Assembly (NCBI GenBank): GCA_035358815.1
Contig: DAOPQC010000010.1
Span: 62,001-126,000, forward strand
Direction of reading: 5' to 3'
Length of the DNA: 64,000 bases
DNA from: Thermoanaerobaculales bacterium
GTDB lineage: Bacteria; Acidobacteriota; Thermoanaerobaculia; Thermoanaerobaculales; Sulfomarinibacteraceae
Of this stretch, positions 61,651 through 64,000 are shown piece by piece. A program made the translations under genes and the position numbers. Positions within the stretch are counted from its first letter, which is position 1, and each line of letters opens with the position of its first letter. The notes under the pieces were generated by a model, which saw only the letters and a program-made list of their open reading frames with translations, was not told where the DNA came from and did no database searches.

Positions 61651-64000
61651 ATGAGAAGATCGCCCAGAGTCGTTCGAGCCGCCATTCTCTCGGTGGTGAT
61701 GGGACTGCTGCTCCTCGCCGCGGCCGGTGACGTGCGCGCCCAGGGCGACATCACCGGAGCGGTCGCGGTGGTCATCACCGACGAGCAGGGAGCCCCAGTT
61801 CCGGGAGTCTCGGTGACGTTGCACAGCGGTGCAATCACCCTCAACGGCACAACCGACGAGACGGGGAGGTATCGGTTCGCCCTGGTGCCCGCGGACGTGT
61901 ACGAGCTCCGCGCCAATCTTCCGGGGTTCGCGCCGACCGGGCTGGACAACATCAACGTCGGCTTCGGCACGACCTACACGGCCGATCTCGTCCTGCGAGA
62001 CGAGAAGTTTGCGGGCGAGGTCACCGTAACGGCCGCACCTCCGCAGATCGACACCGCCATCCCGACCACCAAGGACTCGCTGTCTGCCGAGTTCATCCAG
62101 GAGATCCCGCTCCGCGACCGCAACTTCGAGGAGATCGTCAATCTCATGCCGGGGGTCGCGGACGGCATGGTGCAGGGATCGAGAAACACCGCCACCGGAT
62201 TCCGAATCGACGGGGCCAGCAACGTCGACCCCTACAACTCCGGAGTCGCCATCACGTTCAGCCAGAGCGCCATCGACCGCTTCGAGCTCGTGCCAAACGG
62301 CTTCGAGGCGCGGTACGGCGAGTTCTCGGGCGGCGTGGTCAACGTCACGACCCGCAGCGGAAGCAACGACTTCACGGGTCACCTCGGCTACTTCTACCGC
62401 GACGACAGCTTCGTGTCCGAGCCGCCGGGCGACTATCCGGGCCAGATCCACGACAAGGCCCCGGACACCCGTCACTTCCTCGAGGCTGCGGTCGGTGGGA
62501 AGATCACCCAGGACACCCTCCAGTACTTCGCCACCGTCGAGTACCGCAGATGGGAGGTCGGCGGAATCTACTCCGAGTCCACCGTCGACACGGATCGCTA
62601 CCTCGGAAGCTTCAAGCTCAACTGGTTGCCGAGCGAAGACGATCGGTGGACCTTCTTCACGGCGCTCAACCTGGACGACACGAAGAACATCGTTCTCTCG
62701 ACCCAGTTCGAGGCGCCGGAGTTCCAGGCCGACCGCACCGACGATCGCACCATGTTCTCGGTCCAGCAGAGCCACGTGTTCTCGGACAGCCTGTTCCTCG
62801 AGTCGCAGCTCACGTACCTCGGCTTCGACCAGGAGCAGGTGCGGGCCTATCCCGAAGCCCACGTGACGCTCTACCGCTTCACGCCGGCCGGCACCTTCAC
62901 CAGTGGCAGGTACACGAGCGACTCTCTCCGTGATGTCAACCGCTTCCGGCTGCAGGAGACGCTGACCTGGTACGTCGGCGAGCACAACCCCAGCTTCGGC
63001 TTCGATGTCGGCCACCTGTCATCGGCGTTCGATCAGACGATCGGGCCCACCCGCTTCGACTTCCGGGAGACCGGATGGGACGCGGCGTACCACTACTTCT
63101 TCGACGACGTGCAGTACGAGGAGAGTGGTCTTGAAGGCGCCGCATACGCCCAGGACAGCTGGCGGGTGTCCGACCGGTTCGTGGTGGACTTCGGCGTGCG
63201 CGTGGAGTACCAGGAGATCATCGAGAACACCGACCTCTCCCCCCGTCTCGGTCTCGCATGGGACGTCACGGGCGACGCCAGGACCAAGGTCTACGCCAAC
63301 GCCGGCCGCTTTATAGAGCGGGTGTACGACCGCTACCTCGAGTGGGGATCACAGCCGGGAGGGGACTACAGCATCGTCTACGCCCCTGAAGGGCCCCTCG
63401 CCGACGGCGAGGGCATTCCGGTGGGAACGTTTGGCTACCGGATTCTCGGCGACAACCCCACCCCCTATGCCGACGTCTGGTCGATCGGGTTTGAGCGCCT
63501 GCTCGGCCGGGATTACCGCGTCGGCGCCGCCTACACCGACAAGAAGCTCGAGAACCAGCTCCTGACGTACTACACCGCCGAGGGCACGGCGGACTGGTAC
63601 GAGTTCGAGGCAAATGGCGAGGGATCGTACCAGGGGGTGGACCTGACGTTTTCGAAGTCGTTCTCCGACAACTGGCAGGCGCTGGCGAGCTACACCTGGT
63701 CGGAGTCGAAAGGCATGGGGAGCTTCCTGGGCACGTTCTACGGACCCACCCAGATCCCGCCCTCGAGCGCCCTCGAGGACTCGGATCGGACGAACGTGTT
63801 CAAGGTCTCCGGCTCGTGGAGCCTGCCGCTGGGGTTCTTGATCTCGGGGACCTACCAGTACGCGTCGGGTCGCCCCTACTCCATCGAGGGGTACAACGTC
63901 GACAACGAGCCCATCTACATCGGCGGCCGGAACTCTCAGCGCATGCCGGACGTCCAGTCGCTGGACATGACGTTCCAGTGGGCGGTCGACATCGCCTCCT
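61651..64000 (+). CDS. TonB-dependent receptor, partial (3' end outside the window)
   Basis: At least 783 residues; the frame is open to the end. It has a signal peptide (1-30, ending VRAQ), a carboxypeptidase-regulatory-like domain (about 35-115, GAPVPGVSVTL and DETGRYRFALVPADVYELRA), then a plug (about 125-245, with IPLRDRNFEEIVNLMPGV and FSGGVVNVTTRSG) and barrel strands. This Oar-like layout is found in multiple copies in Acidobacteriota. It takes up large or complexed nutrients with TonB energy; the substrate is unknown. The ATG follows AAGGAGACCGAC. Confidence 0.93.
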   Translation, partial: MRRSPRVVRAAILSVVMGLLLLAAAGDVRAQGDITGAVAVVITDEQGAPVPGVSVTLHSGAITLNGTTDETGRYRFALVPADVYELRANLPGFAPTGLDNINVGFGTTYTADLVLRDEKFAGEVTVTAAPPQIDTAIPTTKDSLSAEFIQEIPLRDRNFEEIVNLMPGVADGMVQGSRNTATGFRIDGASNVDPYNSGVAITFSQSAIDRFELVPNGFEARYGEFSGGVVNVTTRSGSNDFTGHLGYFYRDDSFVSEPPGDYPGQIHDKAPDTRHFLEAAVGGKITQDTLQYFATVEYRRWEVGGIYSESTVDTDRYLGSFKLNWLPSEDDRWTFFTALNLDDTKNIVLSTQFEAPEFQADRTDDRTMFSVQQSHVFSDSLFLESQLTYLGFDQEQVRAYPEAHVTLYRFTPAGTFTSGRYTSDSLRDVNRFRLQETLTWYVGEHNPSFGFDVGHLSSAFDQTIGPTRFDFRETGWDAAYHYFFDDVQYEESGLEGAAYAQDSWRVSDRFVVDFGVRVEYQEIIENTDLSPRLGLAWDVTGDARTKVYANAGRFIERVYDRYLEWGSQPGGDYSIVYAPEGPLADGEGIPVGTFGYRILGDNPTPYADVWSIGFERLLGRDYRVGAAYTDKKLENQLLTYYTAEGTADWYEFEANGEGSYQGVDLTFSKSFSDNWQALASYTWSESKGMGSFLGTFYGPTQIPPSSALEDSDRTNVFKVSGSWSLPLGFLISGTYQYASGRPYSIEGYNVDNEPIYIGGRNSQRMPDVQSLDMTFQWAVDIAS

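Noticed and set aside
1..64000. tRNA, rRNA, prophage, IS element or riboswitch
   Set aside because: Looked for cloverleaf ends, transposase or integrase motifs and long leaders; none could be supported by reading.

Overview
The window is very GC-rich, almost fully coding DNA from a diderm bacterium; the outer membrane is implied by a TamB/Omp85 protein and a TonB-dependent receptor. The receptor's N-terminal carboxypeptidase-like domain, the high GC, the homodimeric AceE-type pyruvate dehydrogenase and an apr-qmo-sat sulfur cluster fit an uncultured Acidobacteriota lineage (Thermoanaerobaculia-like). That placement is inference: the window has no rRNA, tRNA or other marker that decides it.

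Layout. (1) 22-7156, minus strand: 6-phosphofructokinase, a malate dehydrogenase with unusual insertions, and a complete oleABCD cluster for long-chain olefin synthesis by head-to-head condensation of fatty acyl chains. (2) 7392-14321: a TPR protein, then a 1974-residue minus-strand protein that joins a TamB (DUF490) half to a POTRA/Omp85 (TamA-like) half in one frame. (3) 14416-22193, plus strand: a REC-PAS-GGDEF-EAL protein, aceE-aceF and a TolB-like propeller lipoprotein. (4) 22392-31852: a secreted cysteine-rich protein made of three repeats, an anchored hypothetical protein, a nuclease-helicase fusion, a small membrane protein, and an Lhr-type helicase split by one extra C in a C7 run. 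(5) 32265-38356: an M24 peptidase, a YyaL-like thioredoxin-fold protein, a dicarboxylate/amino-acid symporter and adenylate kinase. (6) 38678-48196, plus strand: aprB-aprA-(zinc ribbon)-(YkgJ-like)-qmoA-qmoB-qmoC-sat, the APS level of dissimilatory sulfur metabolism and its link to the quinone pool. No dsr genes are in the window. (7) 48531-51038: an RRM RNA-binding protein, a class V aminotransferase and a DUF2270 membrane protein. (8) 51085-57054: hypA-B-F-C-D-E, the NiFe-hydrogenase maturation set; no hydrogenase structural genes are in the window. (9) 57332-64000: a secreted alpha/beta hydrolase, a LytS-type kinase with a LytTR regulator, and a TonB-dependent receptor cut by the window end.

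The genes that fit together are Sat (sulfate/APS), AprBA (APS/sulfite) and QmoABC (electron exchange with quinone), possibly fed by hydrogenases matured by the neighbouring Hyp proteins. Adenylate kinase, divergent from aprB, would recycle the AMP that APS reductase makes. Whether the pathway runs reductively or oxidatively cannot be told from this stretch.

The longer intergenic gaps are not empty. Several hold nested inverted repeats, some with outer arms of degenerate GGGAAC-type hexamers, and others hold REP-like hairpins. Many starts lack a Shine-Dalgarno sequence and instead have a -10-like hexamer about 6-8 bases upstream, which suggests leaderless mRNAs; two of these (lhr, the symporter) also have a clear -35.
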